Assembly: GCA_003451645.1 (NCBI GenBank)
Contig: DMER01000155.1
Location: 2,734-8,847, forward strand
Direction of reading: 5' to 3'
Length of the DNA: 6,114 nt
DNA from: Alphaproteobacteria bacterium
GTDB taxonomy: Bacteria; Pseudomonadota; Alphaproteobacteria; Micropepsales; Micropepsaceae
A program made the position numbers and the translations under genes. Under the pieces are notes generated by a model. It was given only the letters and a program-made list of their open reading frames with translations. It had not been told where the DNA came from and did no database searches. Below are positions 5,946 to 6,114 of the stretch, piece after piece (within the stretch, counting starts at the first letter, position 1; each line of letters starts with the position of its first letter).

Positions 5946-6114
5946 TTAATTGATTTGAAACTGGGGTTTCTTGGCGTGCTTGGAGCTGTAAAGCGCGTAA
6001 ACGATCAGCCCAAGGAAGAACCACACCGCGAGCCGTATCCACGTATCGGGCGGCAGCGAGACCATCATCAGACCGCACACGCCAATACCGGCGAGGGGCA
6101 CGAAGGGTACCCAG
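5946..6114 (-). CDS. APC-family amino-acid permease, C-terminal end only
   Basis: The frame is open on the - strand from the right edge to a TAA at 5946-5948, giving 55 visible residues. They hold two hydrophobic helices, FVPLAGIGVCGLMMVSL and WIRLAVWFFLGLIVYALY, joined by PPDT and followed by a basic tail (SSKHAKK). The pattern V-P-x-x-G-x-G-x-C-x-x-L-M to SLPxDTWxRLxVWxxxGLxxYxLYxxKHxK is characteristic of the last two membrane helices of cationic-amino-acid-transporter type permeases, which carry amino acids across the inner membrane by proton-coupled transport. Most of the protein (family length around 450-550) lies to the right, so its substrate cannot be judged here. It reads in the same direction as the formyltransferase gene, but the 111-bp gap leaves a shared transcript undecided. 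Confidence 0.8.
   Translation of the reverse strand, partial: WVPFVPLAGIGVCGLMMVSLPPDTWIRLAVWFFLGLIVYALYSSKHAKKPQFQIN

Noticed and set aside
1..6114. CRISPR arrays, tRNA or rRNA genes, full insertion sequences or phage genes
   Set aside because: No regularly spaced direct repeats, tRNA cloverleaf sequence, rRNA-like stretch or transposase frame was seen on either strand.

Overview
The window looks like a chromosomal segment of an alphaproteobacterium. The base composition is moderately high in GC, the protein-coding density is high, and the housekeeping genes (exonuclease III, a short-form dihydroxy-acid dehydratase, a CAT-type amino-acid permease) have an alphaproteobacterial look. This placement is an impression from the proteins; no rRNA or other marker is present to fix it.

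Layout from left to right. The 3' part of an exonuclease III gene (xth, + strand) enters from the left edge. It is followed by a small + strand gene for a membrane protein with three predicted transmembrane helices and a C-terminal block of leucine-rich repeats. Facing that gene, 35 bp away, is a three-gene - strand cluster read from right to left. Its first gene is ilvD (dihydroxy-acid dehydratase), then a stand-alone TIR-domain protein starting 3 bp after the ilvD stop, then a second TIR-fold protein whose start overlaps the TIR stop by 4 bp (ATGA). The first TIR keeps the WxxxE glutamate typical of NAD-cleaving TIR enzymes. In the second, a glutamine stands where that glutamate would be, so the pair reads as an active enzyme plus a pseudo-enzyme partner.

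The divergent intergenic region upstream of ilvD holds two palindromic hairpin elements of about 77 and 81 bp. They are diverged copies of one element in opposite orientation, with compensated base changes in their stems and CTAG at both ends. Right of them are a + strand gene for an unrecognised 249-residue multi-span membrane protein, a converging - strand gene for a formyltransferase-fold enzyme, and the 3' end of a - strand APC-family amino-acid permease that runs off the right edge.

How the genes relate: ilvD supplies the last common step of branched-chain amino-acid synthesis, and the TIR pair appears to be expressed from its transcript. The rest look like independent neighbours. The points most worth a second look are the TIR/pseudo-TIR pair, its close coupling to ilvD, its position next to a membrane-anchored leucine-rich-repeat protein, and the inverted pair of hairpin elements.
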